From positions 24,878,455 to 24,942,454 of the forward strand of contig CAIIXF020000002.1 in assembly GCA_903813345.2 (NCBI GenBank): a DNA stretch of 64,000 nucleotides, in the 5' to 3' direction. The translations under genes were made by a program, and so were the position numbers. The DNA comes from Owenia fusiformis (taxonomy: Eukaryota; Annelida; Polychaeta; Sabellida; Oweniidae). Under the pieces are notes generated by a model, which was given only the letters and a program-made list of their open reading frames with translations, was not told the origin of the DNA and did not search any database. This document shows positions 23,101 to 32,217 of this stretch, piece after piece. Positions within the stretch are counted from its first letter, which is position 1; each line of letters opens with the position of its first letter.

Positions 23101-23324
23101 ACAGAAATAATAGCAGTATATTTACATCACAAATCATTACTTATCTTTATACATTTTTTTAGCGAATCCAGTATTTGACAATGCCTGAGCCAAGTTGGGG
23201 TCCATCGCTGGAGAAAAACAGAGCATTGTATATTGAGACACTTAGTGAGAAAAGGAAGAGACACATGTTGGGTCATAGAGATTTGGACATGGTTTCGACT
23301 CCATTAGGCAATGATAAATTATAG
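5069..23324 (+). CDS. SLC6 Na+/Cl--dependent transporter, glycine-transporter-like, copy A (complete)
   Basis: Fifteen exons join in frame to 631 codons plus stop: 5069-5156, 6479-6571, 13732-13863, 14005-14165, 14839-14990, 15157-15284, 15481-15620, 15911-16014, 17048-17172, 18060-18172, 20069-20194, 21611-21710, 21859-21959, 22377-22547, 23163-23324. Length and twelve membrane segments fit SLC6 plasma-membrane symporters. Seen: the TM1 signature [13 protein letters not shown] with Gly where monoamine carriers have Asp, paired cysteines and six or seven N-glycosylation sequons in the second extracellular loop, and YFTATFPY in TM5. The chloride-site set is present: Gln and Ser in TM6, Asn and Ser in TM7 (NAATS). 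TM8 has LGVGSM, like GlyT1-type carriers rather than the LGLDS of monoamine and GABA carriers. Loop and TM6/7 motifs (VWGEAA, ASYNKF, FVIFS-like) favour a glycine or related amino acid. Substrate is inference. The start is the only ATG in the first exon, and it is conserved in copy B. Confidence 0.93.
5614..6247. mobile_element. 634-bp MITE in intron 1 of copy A, 8-bp TSD
   Basis: The ends are inverted repeats of ~90 bases, starting GGTAAAGATTA on the left and ending TAATCTCTACC on the right. They share GATCCAATCCACCTTTTACA-type sequence. GTGTTAAA flanks both ends (5606-5613 and 6248-6255), and copy B has this site once and uninterrupted (~37825-37835). The inside holds no transposase. An 8-bp duplication fits hAT- or Merlin-like families; the GG end leans to Merlin, but this is not settled. 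Confidence 0.85.
6479..6571 (+). CDS. Copy A exon 2: TM1, Na+ and substrate site
   Basis: Encodes [17 protein letters not shown] and [13 protein letters not shown], the family signature. Acceptor is ATCATTAG and donor is GTAAGT. Confidence 0.97.
6572..7510 (+). other. Intron 2 of copy A, first homologous part
   Basis: Non-coding and alignable to 44756-45490 of copy B with small indels. No element or RNA gene seen. Confidence 0.6.
9350..10290. repeat. Inverted pair nested inside the 5.06-kb fold-back element
   Basis: ATGACGTGTCGCAAAAAGC near 9361 is matched in reverse by CTTTTTGCGACACGTCAAT near 10260. Each lies beside an alternate GCGC-bearing segment. The core between shows no coding potential. 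It may be an older, separately inserted MITE. Confidence 0.5.
10430..10680. repeat. GATATTCGATGG hairpin followed by an A/T-run block
   Basis: AACCATCGAATATCACTTTT and AAAGTGATATTCGATGGTTT face each other at 10434-10494 with a related half-copy between. This is followed by ~170 bases of T and A runs. Confidence 0.7.
10880..11095. repeat. Two direct copies of a ~109-bp sequence
   Basis: AAATAAAATAAAGTTTAGTT begins near 10885 and again near 10996, and the following ~90 bases are nearly identical. Confidence 0.85.
12570..13731 (+). other. Intron 2 of copy A, second homologous part
   Basis: Non-coding, alignable to 45491-47279 of copy B. Lacks the two ~0.2-0.5-kb insertions found there. Confidence 0.6.
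13732..13863 (+). CDS. Copy A exon 3: TM2
   Basis: Begins AFLIPYLLF and contains [10 protein letters not shown] and [10 protein letters not shown]. It joins by split Gly codons on both sides. Confidence 0.96.
14005..14165 (+). CDS. Copy A exon 4: TM3 and start of extracellular loop 2
   Basis: Contains the substrate-contact motif [10 protein letters not shown] and the loop cysteines in [15 protein letters not shown]. It ends in phase 0 at CAG before GTAAAT. Confidence 0.96.
14220..14470. repeat. Fold-back module in intron 4 of copy A (same family as 62449-63055)
   Basis: Contains GTGTAATATCGTCGAATACA twice, then GCTATGCACAAAAGCTTTCG, a CTTTCGGTCGTTCGGG core, and the reverse arm TTTGTGCCTAGAC..GGGGTGTATTCGACGATAT. 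The unit folds on itself. Copy B has three tandem units of this family at the matching intron. Confidence 0.7.
14839..14990 (+). CDS. Copy A exon 5: glycosylated extracellular loop 2
   Basis: Fifty codons with N-glycosylation sequons NTT, NKT, NVT, NFS, NGS and NTT, ending SPSEEYWR, the family's loop-2 end. Confidence 0.93.
15028..15106. repeat. 79-bp palindrome in intron 5 of copy A
   Basis: Two 39-base arms, starting ATTTCCATCAATAACACTG and ending with its complement, are separated by one base (C at 15067). I see no mismatch. The intron is only 166 bases (14991-15156). Confidence 0.95.
15157..15284 (+). CDS. Copy A exon 6: end of loop 2 and TM4
   Basis: Encodes [15 protein letters not shown] then [20 protein letters not shown]. 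The acceptor TTTTAAG is weak, but phase and homology fix it. The donor is GTTCGT. Confidence 0.93.
15481..15620 (+). CDS. Copy A exon 7: TM5 and loop 3
   Basis: Encodes [19 protein letters not shown] and [16 protein letters not shown], a highly conserved SLC6 block. Confidence 0.96.
15911..16014 (+). CDS. Copy A exon 8: TM6 with unwound substrate region
   Basis: Encodes [18 protein letters not shown] and [13 protein letters not shown]. The Gln and Ser expected at the chloride site are present. Confidence 0.95.
16411..16990. repeat. ~115-bp minisatellite, five copies, in intron 8 of copy A
   Basis: GAGCAT(A/G)CACCAATG and CAGCAACCTAGGATATCACG recur every 115-116 bases from about 16450, 16564, 16680, 16796 and 16911. 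Open frames spanning it are repeat artefacts. Confidence 0.92.
17048..17172 (+). CDS. Copy A exon 9: TM7
   Basis: Encodes [20 protein letters not shown] and [11 protein letters not shown]. The Asn and Ser of the chloride site are present. A 115-bp tandem array ends about 60 bases upstream. Confidence 0.95.
17173..18059 (+). other. Intron 9 of copy A
   Basis: No repeat, RNA gene or coding segment recognised. One short direct repeat of GGGAAATTCCCCAG-like sequence at ~17570-17590. Confidence 0.5.
18060..18172 (+). CDS. Copy A exon 10: loop 4 and TM8
   Basis: Encodes [17 protein letters not shown] and the Na2 region LTLGVGSM. Gly stands where many SLC6 carriers have Asp. Confidence 0.95.
18897..19886. 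mobile_element. 990-bp mariner-like fold-back MITE in intron 10 of copy A
   Basis: Begins CAGGGTGTCTCAAAAAATGT and ends with the reverse arm ACATTTTTTGAGACACCCTT. TA lies on each side (18895-18896, 19887-19888). Arms of several hundred bases pair, including the TTTGATGCTTTAACCC region against GGGTTAAAGTATCAAAAG. The element interrupts a dispersed repeat also seen at 3808-4090. A TA duplication and GGGTGTC ends point to Tc1/mariner. No transposase frame remains. Confidence 0.8.
20069..20194 (+). CDS. Copy A exon 11: end of TM8 and TM9
   Basis: Encodes [17 protein letters not shown] and [15 protein letters not shown]. Both ends are in phase 0. Confidence 0.93.
20195..21610 (+). other. Intron 11 of copy A
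   Basis: No element identified. Contains three head-to-tail copies of GTGCGTGTAG at ~21292-21320. Confidence 0.5.
21611..21710 (+). CDS. Copy A exon 12: TM10
   Basis: Encodes [20 protein letters not shown] and [10 protein letters not shown]. The acceptor is TTTTCAG. Confidence 0.95.
21859..21959 (+). CDS. Copy A exon 13: intracellular loop 5 and start of TM11
   Basis: Encodes [10 protein letters not shown] and [14 protein letters not shown], family-typical. Confidence 0.95.
22106..22142. repeat. TACAA-rich microsatellite in intron 13 of copy A
   Basis: Degenerate run of AATACA/TTACA units over about 37 bases. Confidence 0.7.
22377..22547 (+). CDS. Copy A exon 14: TM11 and TM12
   Basis: Encodes [40 protein letters not shown] and the start of the C-terminal tail. 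Confidence 0.94.
23163..23324 (+). CDS. Copy A exon 15: cytoplasmic C-terminus
   Basis: Encodes a 53-residue tail with the family motif [12 protein letters not shown] and ends NDKL before TAG. No clear PDZ-binding end. Confidence 0.9.
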   Translation, partial: RIQYLTMPEPSWGPSLEKNRALYIETLSEKRKRHMLGHRDLDMVSTPLGNDKL

Positions 23325-23400
23325 AATGATACAGGTCGATATTATTCGTCTTACCGAAATATGTTAACTGATAATGGCTTTTTAATCACTTATTTCATAT

Positions 23401-23406
23401 AATAAA
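23401..23406 (+). promoter_or_regulatory. Candidate polyadenylation signal of SLC6 copy A
   Basis: AATAAA lies 77 bases after the stop codon and is the first such hexamer downstream. Confidence 0.5.
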
Positions 23407-23666
23407 TTTATATTTAGCATTGCATATACCGCCTAGGTTTGTGCATACATATTGTTGGCAGTGGGTAAACAGTACATACATGTAATGTCACCTTAATTAA
23501 GAAATTAAATTGACTTTATCGTTAGAACTTAAACCAGATGTACAAATCAAAATGATCAATTGAAATGCCTTATTTTCGAAAATATGCTATGTCGTAAATC
23601 TCAACGGAATCTCAAATATTTCTAATATTCACCATATTTAACTTATTTTCTAATACTTGTTATGTA

Positions 23667-24660
23667 CAGGACGTTCATTAAGTTCGTGCAAAGATACTCT
23701 AAAAAATTTGTTTCTAAGTCAATCTGGCTGCAATTTTCACTCAGTATACCTCCACTATTCATACATTGAAATCCTAATTAAATTATAAGAAATGGGTTCA
23801 TATAGAAAAAGTTATGATTGCCATATTAACGTGAGTAGGGGGTAGGCAGAGCAGGCAAAATGATCTGTTTTGTTTGAATAATCACATTTTTTAATGTTGT
23901 CCTGTTTATTTTACTAACAGTATCTCAAGGGTATAGGTGTTCAACATAGTGTCCATCATGGTCTATACACCTCTGCTGTCTCACTACCCATTCCTCAAAC
24001 AGATGGCAGAATCCATTTGGGACATATCTGGCAATTGATCCTTGTACGGATGCCATAAGTTATCCTAATAGGTCGAATGACGAGCTTCACGAAATCGTCC
24101 CTCACCAATGCCATTCGCAAAAAGAGAATAATGCATGGAGAGCCAAGAAACCCAAGCAACTATATTTATAATGATGATAATGCCAACATTAACAAATTGA
24201 AGATGGGTTAACAAAATCAAATTCTCTAATCACCTGACAAGGCACCACTTGACTTTGAGTTTCATGCAGAATTAAGAATGATTCATACAAGGACCAATCG
24301 CCAGATATTTCCCAAATGGGTGTCCCCATCTGTTTAAGGAGTGGTCAATGAGACAGAAGAGGTGTCGATACCATGATGGACACTATGTTGAACACATATA
24401 ACCTTTAGATACTGTTAGAAAAATAAATAGGACAAAATAAAGAAAAATGAACATTCAACCGAAACTGATCATCTGCCTTCTCCGCCTACACCTGACTCAC
24501 GTAACTATAGCAACCATAACTTTTTTCTTTATGAACTCATTTCTTATGATTAAGGATTTCAATGTAGCAATAGTGGAGGTATACTGAGTGAAAGTTTCAG
24601 CCAGATTGGCTCAGAAACAATTTTTAGAGTATATTTGAAGGAACTTAATGAACACCCTAG
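23667..24660. mobile_element. ~1-kb fold-back element downstream of copy A, degenerate mariner-like
   Basis: GTTCATTAAGTTC near the left end pairs with GAACTTAATGAACACCCTA at the right end. The ~480-base halves are inverted copies that include CAACATAGTGTCCATCATGG against CCATGATGGACACTATGTTG. Left flank is TA, right flank is not clearly TA. One strand retains a short run resembling the end of a Tc1/mariner transposase, without an intact frame. Confidence 0.65.
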
Positions 24661-24899
24661 TGTATAGCCACATGAAAACAATGTTTTAATTAATTAAAGC
24701 AACCTGTATTGCCAAATGGCGATAGGTATGTGTTTATTTATGTACTTTTATATTATTTTCAATAAGTAAAATAAAGACATGAATAATAAACTTAAACAAG
24801 AAAGAGTACCACAACACATTTATGTCAATATCTGCAGCACATCCGATTCCAGAGAATGTCTGAACAAAGCTATGTACGATCGCTCAGAGAAACAACAAA

Positions 24900-26380
24900 A
24901 TGAATTTTTGAATTAGTATAAACCCAATTGAAAAATAAAACTAATTACCAACTTATTACCAACTAATTTACAACTAATTATCAACAATTCTGCTGGCAAT
25001 TGGAATTAAAGTTAAGCGTTAATTAAATCAATGATAATTATGGCCTAATTATCAGTAGCAAGTTCAACGTAAATTAACTTAAAATAATGCTGATTTATGA
25101 TTTTTAGTTGATAATTAAGATATGAAATGTTTGAGGGTGATAGTAAGTGGTAAATTAAAACGTTTCTGTTCTGAAGTAGATTATTGGTTGATAGTTAACA
25201 TATAGGATGATTATAATGATAATTAGTCGTAAATTAGGCCCATGATTTAGAAATACAAACCCCCTAAATTTAATTTCAAGATGGTGGAAAAAGAAAACAT
25301 ATGAGAGATATTTCTCTCATAAAATTGAGAATTACAACGTGAATGGTGCGTATACTACCATGGAGTTTGGTCAACATTATTATAAGGGTATGTAGAACAT
25401 GAATACAATGTATGTTAAATCTTATTCACACTTCTGTCTGAAATGTTTATGAATTTAAAAATCTTTTTGAATCAGATCATATAATATTAATCCTCGAATG
25501 CAATTTAGGTACTAACATGGGTTACCTATATTTCACAAGTAATCCAAATGTGCTCTTCTAAATAATGATTGTTAGATCAAAGACATTTCAAAACATATTT
25601 TTGATTATATCTGTTACGTCCTTATTGTGTAACATTATAGTCTAATGTTTGTGTTCTGATTTTAGTTGTTGATGGCAATAATGATGTTTGCACATGCTTT
25701 TCATGAATCTTAAAAATTTGCAAAATAGAATAGCTTTAAAAAAAAGGGGGGGGGAGAAACCCCAGGGTTCAAAGATGACATACGCTTATAATGTAAATCT
25801 GTATTGAGATGACATCGTCGCTGATTGGTTTAGCGAGTCGATCGTTGATTGGTTTAAAACTAGGTCAATTTGAAAACTTTGAAAACCAAGATGGAGGGTA
25901 CGTTTTCGAGTGCGAAGGAGGAAATCGTATGTCATCAATTGAATCATGGGGTTTTCCCTCCTCTTGCTGTGAAATTTCAATAGTTCAAGTTCAATGTTGT
26001 CTGTTCTGAAAGATCCTAATTAAGATGAATATTCTGTCACAAAATAGTTCAAGATAAAGCAAAAATCTCCGAGTGAAGAGAAGCAAAAAAGAAGCGAGTC
26101 ATTTTTGAGATGTCACAAATCTGACTTAAACCTAACTTTCAACTAATTATCAATAGTAAGTTAGGTGATAATTAGAGATTAACTTACATCAAACTTACAA
26201 CTAACTTTCAACTAATTTACGTAAATAGCTCATTTGCATATTAATGGTAGTTATTCGTTAATTAAGTTGCAAATTAAGCGTTAATTAAGTTGATAATTAG
26301 CTCATTTGCATGTGAATTTTTACACCTAACTTTCAACTAATTATCAATAGTAAGTTAGGTGATAATTGGAGATGATTTTC
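24900..26380. repeat. AT-rich intergenic block with TAACTTTCAACTAATTATCA repeats
   Basis: TAACTTTCAACTAATTATCA followed by a TAAGTTAGGTGATAATT half occurs at ~26130 and ~26330, with related TTACCAACTAATT and TAGTTGATAATTAAG words at 24950-25120 and 26210-26310. The words are mutually inverted, so the block can fold. No gene seen; a 66-codon frame at 25809-26009 has no support. Confidence 0.5.
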
Positions 26381-26618
26381 CATAGGCTTTTTTTGGAAGA
26401 TAAAAGACAGCACTTTTTTGCCATCACGAATTGAACGTTGTCTTTTCACCATTTGCGCATTAAAAGTAACGAATGGTGAAAAAGATTCTTGAATAAAGAA
26501 TAAATTATCCATAGGATATAAATAAATAAAATATATGGAAACTGAGTGCTGAAAACCTCAAATGTTTCACTATTGTCGATTCTCCAAAAAAATAATAAAG
26601 TAAAAGTACACGTGTTGC

Positions 26619-26624
26619 TTTATT
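26619..26624 (-). promoter_or_regulatory. Candidate polyadenylation signal of the 26792-29599 gene
   Basis: AATAAA on the minus strand, ~170 bases past the stop codon. Confidence 0.3.
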
Positions 26625-26791
26625 TGATTGTACTTTATCCACTGCCATTTCTAAGAAGTTCAAGCTTTCCGTTGCTGTACTATCACAGGTATCTGTAACG
26701 CGTTACAGAAATATAGGGGGGGGGGTGGAGGATCATCATTATCTGATCCAGATAAAACATAAACACGATTCGAATTCTCTAAGTTCTGGAG

Positions 26792-27008
26792 TTAATTCTG
26801 CCATTGCGTTTCCCTTTTTGCAGCAACATTTCTCTTTTGCTTCCTTTTGCAGACCACACAAACGATGATGATTATTATACCCAGCAGAACACATGCCACA
26901 GACCATCCGATTAATACACGCTTGTCGCTAACGCCCGTGTGTACTTTACACGCAACTAAACACATCTCGGCATCACTCCATTCACACACACCAGAGTGAA
27001 GACAATCG
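26792..27008 (-). CDS. Minus-strand gene, last exon with membrane segment
   Basis: Encodes DCLHSGVCEWSDAEM, the hydrophobic segment and the tail ending RETQWQN. Confidence 0.65.
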
Positions 27009-29599
27009 CTAAAACATTTTTATGTATTTGTAGACATTACAATACATATTAAGCGAAATAATTTGCCCTACATAAAATAAGTTTTTTTTATAATTTTGCC
27101 TATGCCTATTTCGCTCAAAAAATAATGATACCTTCTTGTTTCCTTGTCCAAACAATTTATTTTTAAACACGCGTCATAAGACTGCACTGTTTCTTTGTCG
27201 ATATTAACTGTTATTTTCAATGGTGGTATATCTGGTGTACAAGTGGGGTAACCACCACTGGAAATATTATACTATATAGAGTATGATACATATTGAAGAG
27301 GTACATGTAATGCAGCATGCGGCGTACCCTGTGTATTATGCCATAACGACGAGAGTATGCCGTAATTCAAGGGGATGTGGAGAATCGTCAGATGAGTACG
27401 TGAGTGGCTGAAATGATGGTTGCTATGGCAAATTGTGTTTTGGTCATGCAAGACATATTTATTTTATAAAGCAGTTAAAAGCACAAACCTTCTCAGGGGA
27501 AAGTCGTTGTTGCAATAGTCAAACTGGGCCCTGGAATAGCACGGACACTTACAAAACGTATTAGAGCTGTCTAGTTTAACACATTGATATTTTGCACTAT
27601 TGTAGCTGGTAGCCTACAATGAGATCTCGCTATATACATAATATATGTTTAATGTCTGGGTATGTGTACTGAGTACGAAATAATCGGTAATGCTATATGA
27701 CACGGAATGTGATTCTTGATATTTTCTTAAATCTCTCACGTACATTATCATTTTCGATGATGTTTTCCTGATTTGTAATAATAATAAATATAATGTAACT
27801 GATGATTATGCAACTTATATTCAAAATTGGAGCTTCACTTTTTTGTGTACCCCACAATTTTTATTTTATTATTCTATAAGTGTATCTTCTTCCTCACCGA
27901 AGAACATTTACATTCTGAGGACTTAGCACCATTTGATTTCTTTTTAATACCAACGAGAGCATTTGTATCTGTCAGTACGTGCAACTCGTAGTTAGGATCG
28001 CTGCTAGATTTCATAGTGTCTATGAAGTCGTTCTGTAAATATAAATGACGCGAAAAATAACAATCAAGGTATGACCAATGATTTTTTGATGTATAGTATA
28101 TATCTAAACATATACAGGGTGTCCGGAAAGTAAAGATACAAATACTCTAATTTTAAGAGATTTAGTTTTTTTGTAATGAAATCACTACAGATTGTAGAGG
28201 AACTACATTACAATACATCTACCAACTTTTATAACATATAGTCTAAATGTGTTAAAGTTACGGTTGTCATGGTTACGGTGGTGAGGGGTATGCGGAGCAG
28301 TTCCAGGATATCGATAAATTGTGATAAATTGCTAAAATATAGCCATTTGAAAATAGTGTTTATTATTGTATTTCTTATCAGTTTTTTGTTTTTTCAATAT
28401 TGTATTCTTGCTGCCATAGTATTCTCTTTAGTATAACGATATCATTGATACATATCAGAACTATGTAATGTAAAATCAAAGTAAAGTAAAGTATAATCAA
28501 TGAAAAAGAGTATATAAGTGCTTAGAAAAAGGGTCCCTGGATTAATAGGAAAGTCAATAGTGCACCTCCACAGTCAATGCTCCAATGCACAAAGCAAAGA
28601 AAACAAATCTTACAATTGAATGTCTTGACATTAACCTTTTTGTACATATTTTTGGCCCATATTTCCCTGATAATATCCCGTTGGACTTCTACATTAATGA
28701 ATATGTTAAAGCAATTTGTGAGAAGTTCAACATAAAAATGAGACTCGGATCGAAGCCAATGTTATCAGCAATCTTAGAGACTGACAGCAAAGGTTTTGTC
28801 AGGTCTTGAATCTCCAGTCGAAATGCACCAAGAATGTTTACATAAAGGTGGAAAATACATAATACTGGATAACAGTAGTAATGTCAAATGATTATATTAT
28901 CTTACAGTCCTTTTGCTGTTGTGGTACATAATTTGATGCATAATAGCAACAGACGACGGAGTGTCAAGATGATATGAACAGGAAAAAAGAATTATAAAAC
29001 ATAATTGTGACGCTGCTCCACATACCCGCGACTCCTGCTACCATAACAACCATAACTTTTTTATTTTGAAACAATTTGTCATGACATTGGCAGGATAAAT
29101 TGTTACAATGTCATTCTACAATCTGTAGCAATTTCATCTCACAACAGGTAAATCTAATGAAATTAGAGCATTTGTATCTTTACTTTCCGGACACCCTGTA
29201 CTACAATAAGATAATAATTTCGAACATCAATGAAATAAGTTTGTGACCTGTCTTATTTTGTGTAAAACGTGTATTTTTGGAAAATATCTGATGTGCTTAA
29301 TATAGACTGTCATTTTAGTTTAAATTAGTTTAGTTTAGATTATTCAAAGTCAATATATGTTTAAAATCACAGAAATAACCAAACCAGTTATATCTTCTTT
29401 TTGGTAGTGATGAAACACTACGATGTGGGGGATCAAATGCATTGTTCTACGTTACTAAATTAACCCCATGTCTTTAACTTACCTGTATCCTAGCATAGTC
29501 CACAGTCCATGTGTAGTAATATTTAATGGAATCGAAATCCATACATGCTCCTCGTTTCATGAATCCATTTGATATCAAATGGCTTGATATGTCAGGCTC
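26792..29599 (-). CDS. Single-pass membrane protein, alpha2-delta/CACHD1-like C-terminus (5' part missing)
   Basis: Five minus-strand exons join in frame: 29483-29599, 27898-28032, 27489-27613, 27132-27257 and 26792-27008. They give 239 codons plus stop with matching phases and good GT-AG borders. The product has a cysteine-rich extracellular region (CKCPCYSRAQFDYCNN and others), one membrane segment near the end (LIGWSVACVLLGIIIIIVCV) and a ~20-residue basic tail. The order Cys..YYYTW, then ELHVLTDTNALVGIK, then a CxC cluster, then a C-terminal membrane segment resembles the end of VWA/Cache-domain proteins of the calcium-channel alpha2-delta and CACHD1 group. This is motif resemblance, not a search result. 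No VWA or Cache exons were found upstream to 34.6 kb, so the gene is either very long, truncated or a fragment. Confidence 0.6.
27132..27257 (-). CDS. Minus-strand gene, fourth exon
   Basis: Encodes GGYPTCTPDIPPLKITVNI to CLDKETR. Acceptor is TTTCCAG and donor is GTATCA. Phase 2 at both ends. Confidence 0.6.
27489..27613 (-). CDS. Minus-strand gene, third exon (cysteine-rich)
   Basis: Encodes ATSYNSAKYQCV to NNDFPLR with five cysteines. Acceptor is CATTGTAG. Confidence 0.6.
27898..28032 (-). CDS. Minus-strand gene, second exon
   Basis: Forty-five codons, NDFIDTMKS to SSECKCSS. Acceptor is TTTACAG and donor is GTGAGG. Confidence 0.6.
28115..29198. mobile_element. 1,084-bp mariner-like MITE in an intron of the minus-strand gene
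   Basis: Ends are CAGGGTGTCCGGAAAGTAAA and its complement, with TA on both sides (28113-28114, 29199-29200). Inner arms pair further (ATGGTTGTTATGGTAGCAGG-type sequence near 29040 against 28260). A 74-codon frame at 28585-28809 shows no transposase motif. Confidence 0.85.
29483..29599 (-). CDS. Minus-strand gene, first exon found
   Basis: Thirty-nine codons, EPDISSHLIS to WTVDYARIQ, in phase 0 at both ends. Acceptor is TTCAATAG and donor is GTAAGT. Confidence 0.6.
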
Positions 29600-30060
29600 C
29601 TATTGAATAATACTTTTTTGGGCCAAAGCTCAGTTCAGCCCCTGGCATGAGAAAGAAATCTTTAGAAGTTTCTTTTTTCCTTAGTTACCGGACTTCATTA
29701 TATGAGCCAGGCCACAGGAAAAGGGGTCTTAGCACAGATTTTTTAAATATTCTGATTTTTTGTTTATCTTAGAAAGCACAAAGAGACCTTTCAAATGAGC
29801 CATGGCTTATGTCTTAACAATTTTTCCTTGCATATATAGACCAAAAAGTCGGATTTGAATTAAGCACATTTTCCTCTTAATCTTGGGCACATTTTTGGCT
29901 CTGTAGCACAATTCTAATTTTTGTGATAAGACCGGTTTTCCTATGGCCAGGCTCATATTATGTTTAATTTGATAGATGGTGCTGACTATGAGCTCTTTGA
30001 AATGGTATTGTAAATCTTTAACGACCACAACTACTTTATGCACTACTATTTGGTGGAAAA
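29600..30060. other. Non-coding stretch upstream of the minus-strand gene fragment
   Basis: No exon of the minus-strand gene could be placed here. It contains GAGCCAGGCCACAGGAAAAG and a facing GGCCAGGCTCATAT at ~29950, a possible small inverted element. Confidence 0.4.
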
Positions 30061-31250
30061 TTTGTCAAGAATTTCCAATGTTAAAAACTTATGCCAGCTC
30101 ATGTTACATTTGCAAACCGGTTGTTTAAATTCTCTAAATCGATGTGTCCTTGTTGCAATGATTGTTATTACACAATTGAGCACTTCATGTTGAATTGTGA
30201 AGCACTTGCTGATGTTAGAAGACCCTTGGCAGTATGTTTCAATGAAATGCATTTAATGTCAAATGACCAAAAAATGAGAATGTCTCTCGGGATTCAAATG
30301 TCAATAGATGACATTAGCCCAATTTACACTACGCGCAGCATTTCAAGACGTTTTGGCTAAAACGTTTTAGAAAAATTAAGTTGAGTTTACATTACCATTT
30401 TCAAGACGTCTTAGGAAATAAGATCGAGTTTACACCTGTTTTCCTAAAACGTCTTAGAGATATGTGGGTATACATGTAAAATGAAAAAAGCAGTTAAGTA
30501 CTGGTTGAAGGACAGTTCAGTCAATATAGCTATTCCTTTCTCGTTTATATATTTTGTACCCGACTTTGTAATAAAGAATGCATCGGTTTCAGAAAAATAT
30601 GTCCCTAAGTCAGCATTGTTAAAAGCATGAAGGAAGATTTTATGCATAAATTAGGATTATGATAAATCGCCAGGCAAATAAGTTCTTCTCAATAATTTTG
30701 GGATGATATAGGGAACAAGGGATAAGACAAAATAAAGGACCATGCGACATATGTAAATGGAAAGTTTCAAATGTTTCGTTCGGCGCAACGCAAAAAAACG
30801 GGCTAAGAGCTAAAACCGATGGATTTACACTTGCTTGTAAAACGTTTTAACGCTAAGACGTCTTTGCTATGACAAGGGTCCTAAAAAGTTTTAGCTAAGC
30901 GCTCTTAGCCGAGAGCTCTTGTGTAAATCTGGATTTACATTACATTTGTAAGACGTTTTAACGCTAAAACATTTTAGCTAAGACGTCTTAGCTCGCTAGT
31001 GTAAATCCACCAATTAATACGTTAGTTTTTATCTCAGGAATAGTAACTCAAATGTATACTCAAGTGCAATTCCTTGATCTCAAGGCATTGATGGCATTTA
31101 CTAGGCAAACCATACGTAGTGTGGTATGATAATATCATTCTTGTAAATGGTACTAAATATATGTATATATTTATACCTTTGTTCCTAATTATATTACTGT
31201 ATGCAATGTAACTGTCTTTTATAGAAGATGCAAATAAATTATACATACAT
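30060..31250 (+). pseudogene. LINE 3' remnant with zinc-knuckle-like motif, split by a MITE
   Basis: The frame at 30091-30300 contains CPCCNDCYYTIEHFMLNC followed by EALADVRRPL. This is the Cys-His motif found after the reverse transcriptase in many non-LTR retrotransposons. It is cut at ~30320 by a fold-back MITE. Sequence after the MITE (31010-31250) ends in GCAAATAAATTATACATACA, which may be the LINE tail. No reverse transcriptase remains. Confidence 0.5.
30321..31007. mobile_element. ~690-bp fold-back MITE rich in AAACGTTTTAG and GACGTCTTAG
   Basis: Ends are AATTTACACTA and TAGTGTAAATCC in inverted orientation. Inside, TTTACA blocks and GACGTCTTA/AAACGTTTTA palindromes recur in both orientations, so each end carries several sub-terminal palindromes. 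Target duplication not resolved. Confidence 0.65.
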
Positions 31251-31251
31251 A

Positions 31252-32123
31252 CACTCCCCTCCATAAGTTTGGCCACCTTTTTTCTCCATTGAACTACGTG
31301 TTAAAGCCTCTTTACGTTTGAATTTTTATTTACTTAACCGGCGATGAAATAACTTATAATATTGATGGAAACGTAACTTGACTTCATTTCCAATACCTCC
31401 AAATTTTCTCAATTTTTTCCTCAATTACAATAGATCGAAAATTGATGATAAACTTGATGAATTTTTTGAAAATCGTCATTCCCATGTTATCCAATGGGAA
31501 ATGGAGGGTTCGGGGCAAATCAGAAATCAGGATATCTTTTCAGTAAAAGATTCAGCAAAAAAAAATTTTATATAGAAAATTGAATTGTCTAACTTTTTTG
31601 AACACTAAGTGTTTAGTTTATTTGATGAATATTAAAGTTACAGCGCTTCAAAGTCATTTTTGAAAATAATTTTTCGCCTCCTGTGTTATTTCAATGGGAG
31701 AGGTTTTTGAAAAAAAATTTGACTTTAAAGCCCTATAACTTTGATGAACCTGAAGAAACATATCAATTTTTTGTTAAATAAAGTTAGCAAATTCAATTAC
31801 CTGCCTAACTCGTATTTTTTGCAAGGACTCGGATGGATGGGTATTCTGTCATATGACTTGCGGCAAACCTACCATTTCCCATTGGTTAACATAGAAATGT
31901 TGATTTTCAAAAATTCATCAAATTCATCATTAGTTTTCGACCTACTGTAATTGAGGAAAAAATTGAGAAAATTTGGAGGTATTGGAATTAAAGTCAAATT
32001 ACGTTTCCATCAATAGTATAAGTATTTTCATCGCAGGTTAAGTAAATAAAAATTCAAAGGTAAAGAGGCTTTAACACGTAGTTCAATGGGGGAAAAAGGT
32101 TGCCAAACTTATGGAGGGGAGTG
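31252..32123. mobile_element. 872-bp mariner-like fold-back element
   Basis: Ends CACTCCCCTCCATAAGTTTG and its complement, with TA on both sides (31250-31251, 32124-32125). The arms are over 230 bases and nearly identical (GAGGCTTTAACACGTAGTTC against its reverse at ~31300). Confidence 0.88.
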
Positions 32124-32217
32124 TACATACATACATAAGAAGTTATGTAACAATTGATCGCTGTTCGTCGACTTACGGGTTGTTTGTAATTACGACTTCA
32201 AAATAACGGGTTAACTT

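Noticed and set aside
28585-28809. 74-codon frame as a transposase remnant
   Set aside because: Sits in a mariner-like MITE, but no catalytic motif is visible.
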